Below, piece by piece: positions 1 to 8,778 of a stretch of DNA of 64,000 bases. Source of the DNA: JAWPMT01 sp965601475 (GTDB taxonomy: Bacteria > Bacteroidota > Bacteroidia > Cytophagales > Cyclobacteriaceae). Positions within the stretch are counted from its first letter, which is position 1. Each line of letters begins with the position of its first letter. The notes under the pieces are model-generated. The model worked only from the letters and a program-made list of their open reading frames with translations, made no database searches and was not told the DNA's origin. The stretch spans positions 3,348,001-3,412,000 of the forward strand of contig OZ271832.1 of assembly GCA_965601475.1 (NCBI GenBank), in the 5' to 3' direction. Made by a program: the position numbers and the translations under genes.

Positions 1-338
1 GGACGCACAACAGCGGTCACCATACGATTGAAGGCAGCGTCACCTCACAGTTCGAGCAACACATTCGGGCGATACTGGGGTTGCCCCTGGGAGATACTTC
101 TCCAACCCGACCATGTGCTATGGTAAATCTATTGGGAGAGGATGGGTTCACCGGGGAGGCCTACTATGAAGGAATTGAGGAGGCCATGGCTATGTCGGAT
201 GTGCATATCCATTTGTATGGCAAAAAATTGACTAAACCGTTTCGGAAGATGGGCCATGTCACAATCGGTGATGAGGGTTTGGAGCGGCTAAAAGAGAAAG
301 CACATAAAATAAAAGATCTTATAAAGGTAAAGGCATGA
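1..338 (+). CDS. purK: N5-carboxyaminoimidazole ribonucleotide synthase, C-terminal part
   Basis: This is the 3' end of PurK, the ATP-grasp enzyme that uses ATP and bicarbonate to turn AIR into N5-CAIR in purine synthesis. The frame is open from base 3, before any start codon, so the gene begins outside the window; 111 residues are visible. The run HNSGHHTIEGSVTSQFEQH near the beginning is the characteristic PurK signature around the nucleotide-binding site, and the rest fits the C-terminal lid domain. The stop overlaps the purE start by four bases (ATGA), so the two are translationally coupled and catalyse consecutive steps. Identification is secure; only the N-terminal part is missing. Confidence 0.95.
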   Translation, partial: THNSGHHTIEGSVTSQFEQHIRAILGLPLGDTSPTRPCAMVNLLGEDGFTGEAYYEGIEEAMAMSDVHIHLYGKKLTKPFRKMGHVTIGDEGLERLKEKAHKIKDLIKVKA

Positions 339-856
339 GCAATCCTACCGTGGGAATTATTATGGGCAGTCAATCTGATTTGACGATTATGGCTGAGGCT
401 GCCGAGGTTCTTGAAGAATTGGAAGTCAGTATTGAAGTGACTGTAGTATCAGCACACCGCACACCCGATCGCATGTATCAGTATGCGCGGGAGGCGCCCA
501 AGCGCGGGATTCGGGTCATTATTGCTGGAGCAGGAGGTGCCGCTCATCTCCCAGGCATGGTGGCTTCTCTTACCACTTTGCCGGTGATAGGCGTACCAAT
601 CAAGTCGCGGAACTCCATAGATGGCTGGGATTCTGTCCTGTCGATACTCCAGATGCCTGGTGGTATTCCGGTGGCCACCGTAGCGCTCAATGGAGCCAAA
701 AATGCCGGGATTTTGGCGGCAGCAATCCTGGGAAGTGGAGATGAGGAGCTTGCCGAAAGACTCAGCAACTACAAGGATAAGCTGCAGGAAAAAGTCCTGG
801 AATCGGCGCATAAACTTGAGCAAAACGGGTGGAAAGGTCGTAAGATTGGGTTTTGA
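335..856 (+). CDS. purE: N5-CAIR mutase (class I PurE)
   Basis: This protein of 173 residues rearranges N5-CAIR, the PurK product, to CAIR in purine biosynthesis. The N-terminal segment VGIIMGSQSDLTIM and the later SAHRTPDRM are the phosphate- and substrate-binding motifs of class I PurE, and GAGGAAHLPGMVAS forms the conserved active-site loop. Length matches the family (about 160-175). It overlaps the end of purK by four bases, and the end of the convergent TerC gene lies only two bases beyond its stop, leaving no room for a terminator between them. No oddities were seen. Confidence 0.96.
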   Translation: MSNPTVGIIMGSQSDLTIMAEAAEVLEELEVSIEVTVVSAHRTPDRMYQYAREAPKRGIRVIIAGAGGAAHLPGMVASLTTLPVIGVPIKSRNSIDGWDSVLSILQMPGGIPVATVALNGAKNAGILAAAILGSGDEELAERLSNYKDKLQEKVLESAHKLEQNGWKGRKIGF

Positions 857-858
857 CC

Positions 859-1857
859 CTATTGCTCCACAAGCTCGGGTTTCTTGGGGAACATGAGCGA
901 CAAAACGATCGACAGGGTCAGGGCGCCCATAATGATCGCAAATGATAAGAAAATGGGTATATGCACATGCTCAACATTGAAAAGTGCACCCAAGGCGACT
1001 TGTATGATGTGCATTTCCATTAACATCTTGACTCCAATGAATATAAGGACGACTGAAAGCCCTTTCTGTAGCAGATAAAATCTGTCCAATACGTTGGCCA
1101 GGAGAAAGAACATCGCTCTGAGGCCCATTACAGCAAATATGTTGGAAGTGTAAATCACAAACTCGTTCTGGGTGATAGCAAAAGCGGCCGGAATGGAGTC
1201 CACCGCAAATATCAGGTCGGTGGATTCGATCAACACAATCACAAGAAATAACGGGGTGAATACGCGTTTCCCGTTCTCGATCAATGTGAATTTCCCCCCA
1301 TGGTTATCGGTCGTCATGGGGAAGATCTTTTTCACGAACCGGAGCAGGGCATTTTTTTCCGGCTCCACTTCCATTTCCTCTTCATCGCTGAAGATTTTGA
1401 CTCCAGAATAGATAAGGAACGCACCGAAGATATATAGAATCCAATGGAACTTGGCGATCAAAAATGCACCAACAAATATGAATATGGCCCGAAATACAAT
1501 CGCGCCCAGAATTCCCCAGAACAGGATATTGTGGTAATATTCTTCATTAACCCTGAAATAACGAAGGATCAACAAAATCACAAAAATGTTGTCAACGCTA
1601 AGTGCTTTCTCTGTCACGTAAGCTGAGAAAAACTCAAGTGTGCTGGCTTTGCCGTCTCCCATGAAATAGATGAGAAGACCGTAGGCTACGGAGACTGCCA
1701 CCCAAAAGATAGATTGCTGCAAGGCCTCTTTTTGAGAAACCTTTTGATGCTTCTTGTGAAAGACACCCAAGTCAACAATCAGAAATAGTACGATTATTAT
1801 ACCGAAAACACCAAAAAGTAGACCCTCGTTTTGGCCTGAAAACAATGCTAAAAGCAT
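859..1857 (-). CDS. TerC/Alx family integral membrane protein
   Basis: This is a polytopic inner-membrane protein of 332 residues in the TerC/Alx family, whose members are linked to tellurite resistance, manganese export and pH response. About eight hydrophobic segments are present, and the family's acidic membrane motifs are clear: ALSVDNIFVILLILRYF in the first half and ESTDLIFAVDSIPAAFA in the second. A charged cytoplasmic loop (SDEEEMEVEPEKNALLRF) separates the halves, as in Alx. The frame also opens at a TTG nine bases further upstream, but the ATG giving MLLALFSGQNEG is the more natural start. It converges on purE with a two-base gap. The transported ion cannot be read from sequence. 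Confidence 0.88.
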   Translation of the reverse strand: MLLALFSGQNEGLLFGVFGIIIVLFLIVDLGVFHKKHQKVSQKEALQQSIFWVAVSVAYGLLIYFMGDGKASTLEFFSAYVTEKALSVDNIFVILLILRYFRVNEEYYHNILFWGILGAIVFRAIFIFVGAFLIAKFHWILYIFGAFLIYSGVKIFSDEEEMEVEPEKNALLRFVKKIFPMTTDNHGGKFTLIENGKRVFTPLFLVIVLIESTDLIFAVDSIPAAFAITQNEFVIYTSNIFAVMGLRAMFFLLANVLDRFYLLQKGLSVVLIFIGVKMLMEMHIIQVALGALFNVEHVHIPIFLSFAIIMGALTLSIVLSLMFPKKPELVEQ

Positions 1858-2009
1858 AGAAAACAATCTAAGTGTGACAAGTTTCTATTTGTCCTTAGCT
1901 GCTGATTTGGACTTGATAACCTCCCAAAAAAATTGGCATTTCACGTTATCAATTCAAACAAAGATAAAAAGTTTCTTCGCTTTTTATTAATTTGATTGAT
2001 GATTGACAA

Positions 2010-2243
2010 ATGCCCATATCCATCCTAGATATCGCCCTATCACTGTTTGTGTATGCCATTTTGATTTTCTTTATGAAGTGGCGTTTCAGCTATTTCAAAA
2101 AGAGAAAGCAAGATGGCAGTGATGACAATGACGGGGGAATTGCGGTCGACTACCCCACAGATCCCGTGCTGGATCTTCCTCCCGGTGTGATCCTACCTTC
2201 CGATGGCCCCGTCGCCAAGAGAGAGCCGGAGATGTGTCTTTGA
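2010..2243 (+). CDS. small single-span membrane protein, unknown
   Basis: This 77-residue protein is not recognised. It starts with one hydrophobic span (about residues 5-22, LDIALSLFVYAILIFFM) followed by a basic patch (FKKRKQ), predicting an N-out, C-in topology by the positive-inside rule. A hydrophilic tail rich in aspartate and proline follows (DDNDGGIAVDYPTDPVLDLPP). It stands alone between the divergent TerC gene and the convergent lipoprotein gene. The membrane span plus ordered tail argue for a real gene, but it has no independent support. Confidence 0.5.
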   Translation: MPISILDIALSLFVYAILIFFMKWRFSYFKKRKQDGSDDNDGGIAVDYPTDPVLDLPPGVILPSDGPVAKREPEMCL

Positions 2244-2261
2244 CAAACGACTGAAGCAATA

Positions 2262-2816
2262 TCAATCAATTATCTTCACTGACGATCTGAACGCCACCGT
2301 ATCCCTGAGCACCATTTTTTGAAATCCCCAGGTCTCATATCGAGTCAGGGCGCCACGGTCAAAATCAAGCTTCAAAGCACGTCTGGCCGAGTAAATGCTG
2401 GTCTGTTCAAAGATTTCCGCCGTTATACGGACAGGATTTCCGGTCCCATCGAATTCGGCCTGAAAGGATTGTAAGCCGGGCCGCTCGATTTCCTTTATTT
2501 GATATACGAGTTGGTTGTCGTCCGTTGTCTCTGTGAACATGTTGACATACCGCGATTGGGAAGGGTCAAAATCATCCATAAACGCCAACTCCTCCACCCA
2601 AGCCATTGAATCGAAGGTGAATGTCCGGGATTCTCGTTGTTCTGCAATATTCACTTCCTTCTCAATGGAAGCTCCGCGCTCGATGAGTCGCCCTTGGTGT
2701 ACGGCCACCAAAGAGTCCAGGCGGAAATAATTACTGATACGTTCATGCTTACTGGGTAAATCGCATCGTTGGAGGAATACCGCGGCTATCACCCAAAGGG
2801 CTAAGGTTTTATGCAT
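2262..2816 (-). CDS. putative lipoprotein of unknown function
   Basis: This 184-residue protein starts with a short hydrophobic leader (KTLALWVIAAVFLQRC) ending in a cysteine at about residue 18, which may be a relaxed lipobox of the kind Bacteroidota use; the residues before the cysteine are not canonical. The body is hydrophilic and probably beta-rich, and the function is not recognised. The frame opens at a TTG at 2819, but the ATG at 2816 is preferred. The start lies eight bases inside the end of gpmI on the same strand, so it is the second gene of a gpmI operon and probably translationally coupled to it. Despite that linkage nothing suggests a glycolytic role. Confidence 0.7.
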   Translation of the reverse strand: MHKTLALWVIAAVFLQRCDLPSKHERISNYFRLDSLVAVHQGRLIERGASIEKEVNIAEQRESRTFTFDSMAWVEELAFMDDFDPSQSRYVNMFTETTDDNQLVYQIKEIERPGLQSFQAEFDGTGNPVRITAEIFEQTSIYSARRALKLDFDRGALTRYETWGFQKMVLRDTVAFRSSVKIID

Positions 2817-4335
2817 CAACCAAAATTTCTCCTGTCATTTCTTCCGGTATGCCAATACCCATCAACGTGAGTATGGATGGGGCTAGATCGCCTAGTTTCC
2901 CTGCTTTCAGGCCGCCTTCATAATTGTTGCTCACCAAGACAAAGGGCACCAGATTGGTGGTATGGGCTGTGTTGGGTGTTCCATCCGGATTGATCATGAT
3001 GTCGGAATTACCATGGTCGGCAATGATGAAGGTGGAGTAACCATGGTCGAGCGCGGCAGCTACGACCTTCTGCGCGCAGCCATCTACAGTCTCACAAGCC
3101 TTCACCGCTGCCTCGAAAACCCCCGTGTGACCCACCATGTCAGGATTGGCAAAATTGAGACATACAAAATCCACTTCTTCTTTCTCTAGCTCCGGAATGA
3201 TGGCATCTTGAATGTCTTTTGCACTCATTTCGGGTTGCAGGTCGTAAGTAGCTACCTTGGGAGAGGGGCACAAAATTCTATTTTCGCCATCAAACTCAGT
3301 TTCTCGTCCCCCCGAAAAGAAGAAAGTAACATGAGGGTATTTTTCGGTTTCAGCAATCCTGATCTGTTTCTTGGCGTTTGAAGCTAATACCTCTCCGAGC
3401 GTCTTTTCCAGGTTGTCCTTGTCAAATACGACGCTTACACCCTGAAATGTGTCGTCATAATTGGTCATGGTCAGGTAGTACAAGTCTAGTTTCTTCATGC
3501 CTTCTTCCACGAAGTCCTCCTGCGTAAGGGCTTGCGTGATTTGACGACCTCGGTCTGTCCGGAAGTTGAAACACATGACTACATCTCCATCTTTGATCGT
3601 TGCGACAGGTTTGCCGTCACCATTCACCTTGACAAGTGGTTTGATGAACTCGTCCGTCACATTCTCCTGATAAGACTCCTCAATACCCTGCAATAGATCA
3701 GATACCTTTTTTCCCTCTCCCTGCACCATGGCATCATAAGCTAATTTGACACGTGGCCATCGTTTGTCCCGATCCATGGCATAGTACCTTCCAGTGACTG
3801 AGGCCAGAGTGCCTCCATTCTCCGAAAGGTGATCGGACAGATTCCTTAGGAAGCCAAGCCCCGATTTGGGGTCACAGTCCCTACCATCAGTGAATGCATG
3901 AACGTATATCTCCTCCAGGCCATAATCAGCGGCGGCTTTTGTCAGACCCTTTAGGTGCTCAATGTGGGAATGCACGCCCCCATCCGATACCAGTCCAATA
4001 AAATGAAAGGCTTTTCCATTTTCCTTTGCCGCCTTAAATGCCGCTCTCAGTGTCTCATTGTCCCCAAGAGAACCGTCCTTCACGGCGTTGTTGATTTTGA
4101 CCAGATCCTGGTAGACCACTCTTCCCGCGCCCAGGTTCATATGACCCACCTCGGAGTTTCCCATTTGGCCTTCAGGTAGGCCCACTGCCAAGCCGGAAGC
4201 TTCAAGGGTACTGTTTGGATATTCCTTCAAAACCCGATCCATAAATGGAGTCTTTGCAGCGTCGATGGCGGAGACACTTTTGTCCTGGGCAATTCCCCAA
4301 CCGTCCAGGATCATCAGGATGACTTTGTGATTCAT
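2809..4335 (-). CDS. gpmI: 2,3-bisphosphoglycerate-independent phosphoglycerate mutase
   Basis: This cytoplasmic manganese enzyme interconverts 3- and 2-phosphoglycerate in glycolysis and gluconeogenesis. Its 508 residues match the family's usual length. The N-terminal VILMILDGWG supplies a metal-binding aspartate; Ser61 in MGNSEVGHMNLGAGR is the phosphoserine nucleophile; YAMDRDKRWPRV and FNFRTDRGRQ are substrate-binding motifs; and ADHGNSD plus NTAHTTNLVPFV near the C-terminus complete the phosphatase-like metal site. The gene is divergent from the DUF4783/nadC cluster. A TANNTTTG box (4352-4359) lies 17 bases upstream of its ATG. Confidence 0.97.
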   Translation of the reverse strand: MNHKVILMILDGWGIAQDKSVSAIDAAKTPFMDRVLKEYPNSTLEASGLAVGLPEGQMGNSEVGHMNLGAGRVVYQDLVKINNAVKDGSLGDNETLRAAFKAAKENGKAFHFIGLVSDGGVHSHIEHLKGLTKAAADYGLEEIYVHAFTDGRDCDPKSGLGFLRNLSDHLSENGGTLASVTGRYYAMDRDKRWPRVKLAYDAMVQGEGKKVSDLLQGIEESYQENVTDEFIKPLVKVNGDGKPVATIKDGDVVMCFNFRTDRGRQITQALTQEDFVEEGMKKLDLYYLTMTNYDDTFQGVSVVFDKDNLEKTLGEVLASNAKKQIRIAETEKYPHVTFFFSGGRETEFDGENRILCPSPKVATYDLQPEMSAKDIQDAIIPELEKEEVDFVCLNFANPDMVGHTGVFEAAVKACETVDGCAQKVVAAALDHGYSTFIIADHGNSDIMINPDGTPNTAHTTNLVPFVLVSNNYEGGLKAGKLGDLAPSILTLMGIGIPEEMTGEILVDA

Positions 4336-4351
4336 GATGTGCGGTTTTGGG

Positions 4352-4359
4352 CAAATATA
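4352..4359 (-). promoter_or_regulatory. candidate -7 promoter element of gpmI
   Basis: On the minus strand this reads TATATTTG, a perfect TANNTTTG match to the Bacteroidota primary-sigma -7 box, 17 bases before the gpmI ATG. No clear TTTG -33 element is present at the expected 19-21 base distance, so the assignment rests on one half of the promoter only. Confidence 0.4.
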
Positions 4360-4440
4360 GAGGCAGAACCATACTCTTTCTCTGGGTTTGCAAGATTTGT
4401 AAAGCCGGTTTCGTTAACTTTTGGCCTCGTTTTCAATCGC

Positions 4441-4833
4441 ATGAAGATGTTAAAGAGAATATTGCCTCTCATTGCGCTATGGATATGCACTTCAGCCCAG
4501 GCGCAGGACAAAACTTGGGGAGACATAGAGATTTTGCTGAAGAATGGCTCTGCCAAGGAATTGGTGAAATTCTGTGGCAACAGTGTCACGATTAAGCTTG
4601 ATGGGACCAACAATTCCTTTTCAAAGGCAGAAGCTGAGAATCAGTTGAGAACCTTTTTCCTGCAAAACCCACCCACAAACTTCTCATATGTACATCAGGG
4701 CTCATCAAATGAGGGTTTGAAATATTCCATAGGGAAGTATTCCATGCGCGATGGCTCGTATAGGATAGTCATGTTTTTGAAAGAGAAAGTAAACGGGTTC
4801 CAACTGGAATCCATCAGTCTTACACGCGAGTAG
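4441..4833 (+). CDS. DUF4783 domain secreted protein
   Basis: This 130-residue protein has a signal peptide (MLKRILPLIALWICTSAQAQ, likely cut after AQA) and a mature domain of about 110 residues resembling DUF4783, a small exported alpha/beta fold common in Bacteroidota and often encoded just before nadC, as here. The frame is open further upstream (a start at 4327 would add 38 residues), but that extension has no signal-like character, and the ATG at 4441 gives a clean signal sequence. The nadC start follows 19 bases after the stop. The biochemical role is unknown. Confidence 0.8.
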   Translation: MKMLKRILPLIALWICTSAQAQDKTWGDIEILLKNGSAKELVKFCGNSVTIKLDGTNNSFSKAEAENQLRTFFLQNPPTNFSYVHQGSSNEGLKYSIGKYSMRDGSYRIVMFLKEKVNGFQLESISLTRE

Positions 4834-4852
4834 CAGTTCTTTCCGTATCGCC

Positions 4853-5710
4853 ATGGATGCAACATACCTTACCAGGGAAAATATTGATAATTTCATACTG
4901 TCCGCCTTGCGTGAAGACGTTGGCGATGGGGATCACTCTTCCAGAGGAGCGATCCCGGCAGATGCAGAAAAGAAAGCTCATTTACTCGTAAAAGACGACG
5001 GGTTGATTGCTGGCATTGTCCTGGCAGAGCAGATCTTCAATATGGTGGACTCCTCCATCGAAATGTCATGTTTCAAGCAGGACGGTGACAGGGTGGAGAA
5101 GGAGGAAATTGCCTTTGTCGTTACGGGAAAGGCCAGATCCATTCTCAAAGCGGAACGTCTGGTTCTAAATTGTCTGCAAAGAATGAGTGGGGTGGCCACC
5201 TACACCCATCAAATAACCTCGCTCATCAAGGGTTCGGGGGTCAGGTTGCTCGATACACGGAAGACTACACCCAATTTTCGCTTACCTGAGAAATGGGCTG
5301 TGGCCATTGGGGGTGGTGTGAATCATCGCTTTGGTCTTTTTGACATGATCATGCTGAAAGACAATCACATCGACTATGCCGGCGGCGTAGAAAAGGCCAT
5401 CGCCTCAACCCTGGAATACCTGGCAAGCGAAAAATTGTCGTTGAAGATCGAAATAGAAGTCAGAAATTTGGATGAACTTGCGGCCGTTTTGGAAGTGGGG
5501 GGTGTCAGTCGTATCATGCTCGACAACATGCTGCCATCAGATATGCGGTTGGCTGTGCAAATGATCGGAGGCAAGTATGAGACAGAAGCATCCGGTGGGA
5601 TCACAGAATCCAACATTCGCGAAATAGCTGAGACTGGTGTTGACTATATCTCGGTTGGTGCGCTTACCCATTCCTACAAGAGCCTGGATATGAGTCTGAA
5701 AGCGATCTAG
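4853..5710 (+). CDS. nadC: nicotinate-nucleotide pyrophosphorylase (carboxylating)
   Basis: Quinolinate phosphoribosyltransferase makes nicotinate mononucleotide from quinolinate and PRPP, releasing CO2, in de novo NAD synthesis. The 285 residues match the family. Diagnostic stretches are the N-terminal REDVGDGDHSS, LNCLQRMSGVAT in the middle, the catalytic DTRKTTPNFRLPEKWAV loop, MIMLKDNHI, and the C-terminal barrel motif EASGGITESNIREIAETGVD that holds the PRPP phosphate. It is followed after two bases by a YcxB-like gene and then recX, so these form one transcription unit. nadA and nadB are not in the window. Confidence 0.96.
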   Translation: MDATYLTRENIDNFILSALREDVGDGDHSSRGAIPADAEKKAHLLVKDDGLIAGIVLAEQIFNMVDSSIEMSCFKQDGDRVEKEEIAFVVTGKARSILKAERLVLNCLQRMSGVATYTHQITSLIKGSGVRLLDTRKTTPNFRLPEKWAVAIGGGVNHRFGLFDMIMLKDNHIDYAGGVEKAIASTLEYLASEKLSLKIEIEVRNLDELAAVLEVGGVSRIMLDNMLPSDMRLAVQMIGGKYETEASGGITESNIREIAETGVDYISVGALTHSYKSLDMSLKAI

Positions 5711-5712
5711 AA

Positions 5713-6192
5713 ATGATTATAAAAACAAAAAAATACAAGCTACCAACCAACCTCTACATTAAAACTGCCATGGTAGGGGTGATTGGCCAACAGTGGTGGG
5801 TGGCGCTCATTTACCTGGCGATTTGCGCGGGGTACTTCATCATCCCCAACTGGTGGTGGGTCATAGGTGCCACCATCGCATTGGGTCTCTATTTCCTATT
5901 TTGGCTCATACAATTCGCAGGAGTCACCCAACTGGAGCAGGGTAAGATATTGTTTGAAAAGCTCTCCTATGAAATCACGAGTCAGCAAATTCTGATCAAA
6001 CTTAGCAGCAAGCAAGGAATGCCCATGAAGTGGGATCAGATCAAAAGAGCGAAAAAGGGGAAAGACAGTTTCACTTTGTTTGTTAGCAAAGCCCAGTTGA
6101 TCTATTTACCATTCAAGATATTCAACAGTGAAAATGAAATCAAATTCATGGAAACTGTACTCAAGCGGAAGGGGTTTCTCAAGTCTTCCTAG
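5713..6192 (+). CDS. YcxB-like membrane protein
   Basis: This 159-residue protein has two hydrophobic spans (about residues 25-45 and 50-70, rich in tryptophan: NWWWVIGATIALGLYFLFWLIQF), then a cytoplasmic beta-rich domain of about 85 residues with MKWDQIKRAKKGKDSFTLFVSKAQLIYLPFKIF. This layout and the closing IYLPFKIF pattern resemble the YcxB-like C-terminal domain family, whose role is unknown. It begins two bases after nadC and its stop codon directly abuts the recX start, so it lies in the nadC-recX operon. Family assignment is moderately sure; function is not inferred. Confidence 0.75.
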   Translation: MIIKTKKYKLPTNLYIKTAMVGVIGQQWWVALIYLAICAGYFIIPNWWWVIGATIALGLYFLFWLIQFAGVTQLEQGKILFEKLSYEITSQQILIKLSSKQGMPMKWDQIKRAKKGKDSFTLFVSKAQLIYLPFKIFNSENEIKFMETVLKRKGFLKSS

Positions 6193-6639
6193 ATGCCCAG
6201 GGAATCGCTGAAGCCTTACCTCTCCAAGGCTGCAAAGTATTGCGCCACTCAGGAAAGGGCACCTTCACAGGTTAGTGCAAAACTGCTCCAGTGGGGTGTT
6301 GCCGAAGACGAAACCGAAGATATTCTCTCGGAATTGAGGAAGCTGGACTTCCTAAATGAAAAACGCTTTTGCCGAGCTTATTGCCGGGATAAATTTCGCT
6401 TCAACAAATGGGGCAAGGTGAAAATAAGACAACAGCTGAGGATGTTGGGGTTCAGCGATGATCGGATTGATGAAGGATTGAATGAGATCCCCAAGGAGAG
6501 CTATGAGCAGATGATCAGGGCGTTGATTGAAGCCAGGAAATCACAACGGCAGGTAGACTCCCCGATTGAAAAGCAAAAACTCACCCGATATCTATTGCAG
6601 AAAGGATTTGAATACGAATCTTTTAGCAAGTTCTTCTAG
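6193..6639 (+). CDS. recX: RecX family regulatory protein
   Basis: RecX proteins bind RecA filaments and limit their growth during recombination and SOS induction. This 148-residue protein shows the three tandem three-helix repeats of the family: KAAKYCATQERAPSQVSAKL, then LDFLNEKRFCRAYCRDKFRFNKWGK (the most diagnostic RecX segment), then KIRQQLRMLGFSDDRIDEGL, ending with RYLLQKGFEYESFSKFF. Length is typical. The ATG begins on the base after the upstream stop codon. recA is not nearby, which is usual when recX is not in a recA operon. Confidence 0.9.
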   Translation: MPRESLKPYLSKAAKYCATQERAPSQVSAKLLQWGVAEDETEDILSELRKLDFLNEKRFCRAYCRDKFRFNKWGKVKIRQQLRMLGFSDDRIDEGLNEIPKESYEQMIRALIEARKSQRQVDSPIEKQKLTRYLLQKGFEYESFSKFF

Positions 6640-6717
6640 TTGTCTTGCAGATTACACAAAGTCATCGTTTTGATGAGGAGATTTAACAAAAATCTGAATT
6701 TTCAGTAAGCTGTAGTT

Positions 6718-7155
6718 ATGATTTCTTCTCTCATGCTTGCCTTGCTCTCCGTGGTGCAAGTCGGATCACATCACAACGTGAAAAACGGTCTGGCGGTGGA
6801 GGGCTATGATGTTGTGTCCTACTTTATCCAGGATGAACCGCTGGAAGGCGCTAGGTCCATCACCAGCAATTATGAAGGAGCAACTTACAGATTTGCTTCT
6901 GAAGAGAATAAGGCTGCATTTCTGCAGGACCCCAAGAGATACATACCGCAATATGGGGGATGGTGTGCCTATGCCATGGGAGTGAATGGCGACAAAGTGA
7001 AGGTAGATCCGGAGACCTACAAGATTGTGGATGGGGATCTCTATTTGTTCTACAATTTTTGGGGAAACAACACCCTGAAATCCTGGAATGAGGATGAAGT
7101 CAGCCTGAAAGACCAAGCGGATAAGTATTGGTCAGACATCATTGCTCCAAACTAA
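6718..7155 (+). CDS. YHS domain protein, probably exported
   Basis: This 145-residue protein has a short hydrophobic N-terminus (MISSLMLALLSVVQVGS) that may be a signal peptide, followed by a YHS-type domain: the core VEGYDVVSYF, then YRFASEENKAAFLQDPKRYIPQYGGWCAYAMG. YHS domains often contact copper or other metals and occur in exported proteins of this length. It stands alone, 78 bases after recX and 45 before the DinB gene. Ligand and partner are unknown. Confidence 0.85.
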   Translation: MISSLMLALLSVVQVGSHHNVKNGLAVEGYDVVSYFIQDEPLEGARSITSNYEGATYRFASEENKAAFLQDPKRYIPQYGGWCAYAMGVNGDKVKVDPETYKIVDGDLYLFYNFWGNNTLKSWNEDEVSLKDQADKYWSDIIAPN

Positions 7156-7200
7156 TTATCAACGTATTTTTACGCCTATTTTAAGCGATCAGAACCAATC

Positions 7201-7707
7201 ATGCTAATTCAGCTTTCTGCCAAAGAACTCCTTGGACAACTCACGGTTGTGTTGGAGCAAATCAAGGATGAAGATTTTTGCAGGCCCATTCCTGTTCTTA
7301 GCGGATCCTCTGTCGGGCAGCACATCCGGCATACCATTGAGTTCTTCCTATGTCTGATGGATGGCGCGAATAAAGGTGAGATCAATTACGACAACCGGAA
7401 ACACGACAAATTCATCGAGGAAGACCGGAAGCTGGCCATGAGCGTAATAGCATCGATCGACTCTTTCCTGTCCCGAGACCACGAAGATCATAGGATGGAT
7501 TTGATCGCCAACTACAGTGTTGATAAGGCTGAAGATATCCGTATTCCGAGTAGCTTCTTACGGGAATTGGCCTACAACATGGAACATGCCATTCATCACA
7601 TGGCTTTGATCAAAATTGGTGTCCGGGCAGTGGGAGACTATATCGACTTGCCAGCACACTTCGGTGTTGCCAGTTCGACTGTTCGCTACAAGCAAAGTCA
7701 GGCTTAA
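7201..7707 (+). CDS. DinB family protein
   Basis: This 168-residue four-helix-bundle protein belongs to the DinB/YfiT superfamily of putative metal-dependent hydrolases or thiol transferases. Three histidines at the expected places can form the metal site: the one in SVGQHIRHTIEF near residue 45 and the pair in LAYNMEHAIHHMALIKIG near residue 130. The final stretch DYIDLPAHFGVASSTVRYKQ is seen in Bacteroidota members. The next gene starts ten bases after the stop, so the two may be cotranscribed. The substrate is unknown. Confidence 0.85.
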   Translation: MLIQLSAKELLGQLTVVLEQIKDEDFCRPIPVLSGSSVGQHIRHTIEFFLCLMDGANKGEINYDNRKHDKFIEEDRKLAMSVIASIDSFLSRDHEDHRMDLIANYSVDKAEDIRIPSSFLRELAYNMEHAIHHMALIKIGVRAVGDYIDLPAHFGVASSTVRYKQSQA

Positions 7708-7716
7708 TCCGCAGCA

Positions 7717-8769
7717 ATGGGTCAGGAGATAGGTCCACTTCGGCGGTGGTGGACAAAAACCACCAGATATGAGTTCTGGCCATTCGATCTATTCTATTTT
7801 CCGGTCAAGATCTATTACGCCTTCCTGGCTCTGAAAAGCAGGTCGTTCTTCTTTTTTACCGCCTCCAATCCTTCCATCGATTTTGGAGGAATGCTCGGGG
7901 AACGCAAGTCCGACATTTTCGAGCTGATACCAGCGCAATACTTGCCAAAAACCAAATTATTCAGCCCCGGAGTTTCCGCTGAAGAAGTAGAGCGGTTCCT
8001 CCAATCTGCCCGGCTCGACTATCCGATTATTGCTAAACCCAATATTGGTGAGCGAGGATGGATGGTTCGTAAGTTGATGAATCGGGAAGAGTTGAAACTT
8101 TATTTGGCAGAAATCAAAGTGGAATTTCTGGTGCAACAGTGGGTAGACCTGCCAGTTGAACTCGGCGTGTTTTACATCAAGATACCAGGTAGTGAACGTG
8201 GGACTGTTACTTCCATTGTGCATAAGGGCTTTCTGTCTGTGGTGGGTGATGGAAGTAGTTCTGTACGCCAGCTGCTGAAGGCGGATGTGCGGGCGGCACT
8301 TCAGGTGGATTTTGAGGATCCGTCTATTCAACCATTACTAGAGAATGTGCCACTTGCCGGAGAAGAAATTGAGGTAGAGGCGATAGGCAATCATTGCAGA
8401 GGCACCACTTTTCTCAATGCCAATGAATGGATAGACGAAGGCTTGAACAATGCCTTCAATCGCATAGCTGGTGAAATACAGGAGTTTTACTTTGGCAGAT
8501 TTGACCTTCGCTGTCAGTCAATTCAAGAACTGAAGCAATGTGAAAACTTCAAAATCCTGGAATTGAACGGTGCAGGTTCGGAGCCGGGTCATATTTATCA
8601 GCCTGGATATTCGATATGGCAAGCGTACAAGGATGTGTGCTGGCACCTCAGAATGCTCCAGAAAGTCAGTGCGACCAACAAGCTCAGGGGGCATGAATAC
8701 TGGCCATTCAAAAAAGGCTGGCAGAAGCTGAAAGAAATCAGGGAGTATAATTCTGCAAAAACCAGTTGA
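7717..8769 (+). CDS. ATP-grasp domain protein, D-Ala-D-Ala ligase-like
   Basis: This 350-residue protein has an aromatic N-terminal region (FWPFDLFYFPVKIYYAF, FFFFTASNPSIDFGGML) that may touch the membrane, followed by an ATP-grasp fold: YPIIAKPNIGERGWMVRKL is the first ATP-binding strand and loop, EFLVQQWVDLPVELGVFYI the second, and the C-terminal FGRFDLRCQSI...ILELNGAGSEPGHIY carries the acidic magnesium-binding residues (Asp, Glu, Asn). ATP-grasp enzymes of this type join a carboxylate to an amine or thiol. Start: ATG nine bases after the DinB stop. A LysE-type exporter follows, which may move a related amino compound. The product cannot be named from sequence. Confidence 0.8.
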   Translation: MGQEIGPLRRWWTKTTRYEFWPFDLFYFPVKIYYAFLALKSRSFFFFTASNPSIDFGGMLGERKSDIFELIPAQYLPKTKLFSPGVSAEEVERFLQSARLDYPIIAKPNIGERGWMVRKLMNREELKLYLAEIKVEFLVQQWVDLPVELGVFYIKIPGSERGTVTSIVHKGFLSVVGDGSSSVRQLLKADVRAALQVDFEDPSIQPLLENVPLAGEEIEVEAIGNHCRGTTFLNANEWIDEGLNNAFNRIAGEIQEFYFGRFDLRCQSIQELKQCENFKILELNGAGSEPGHIYQPGYSIWQAYKDVCWHLRMLQKVSATNKLRGHEYWPFKKGWQKLKEIREYNSAKTS

Positions 8770-8778
8770 TTAGCGGTT

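Noticed and set aside
449..823. 124-residue minus-strand reading frame inside purE
   Set aside because: It lies opposite a well conserved enzyme, has no recognisable motif and is explained by the codon pattern of purE. Similar antisense frames inside gpmI, nrdA, the pyruvate-kinase-like gene, acs and the symporter gene were rejected for the same reason.
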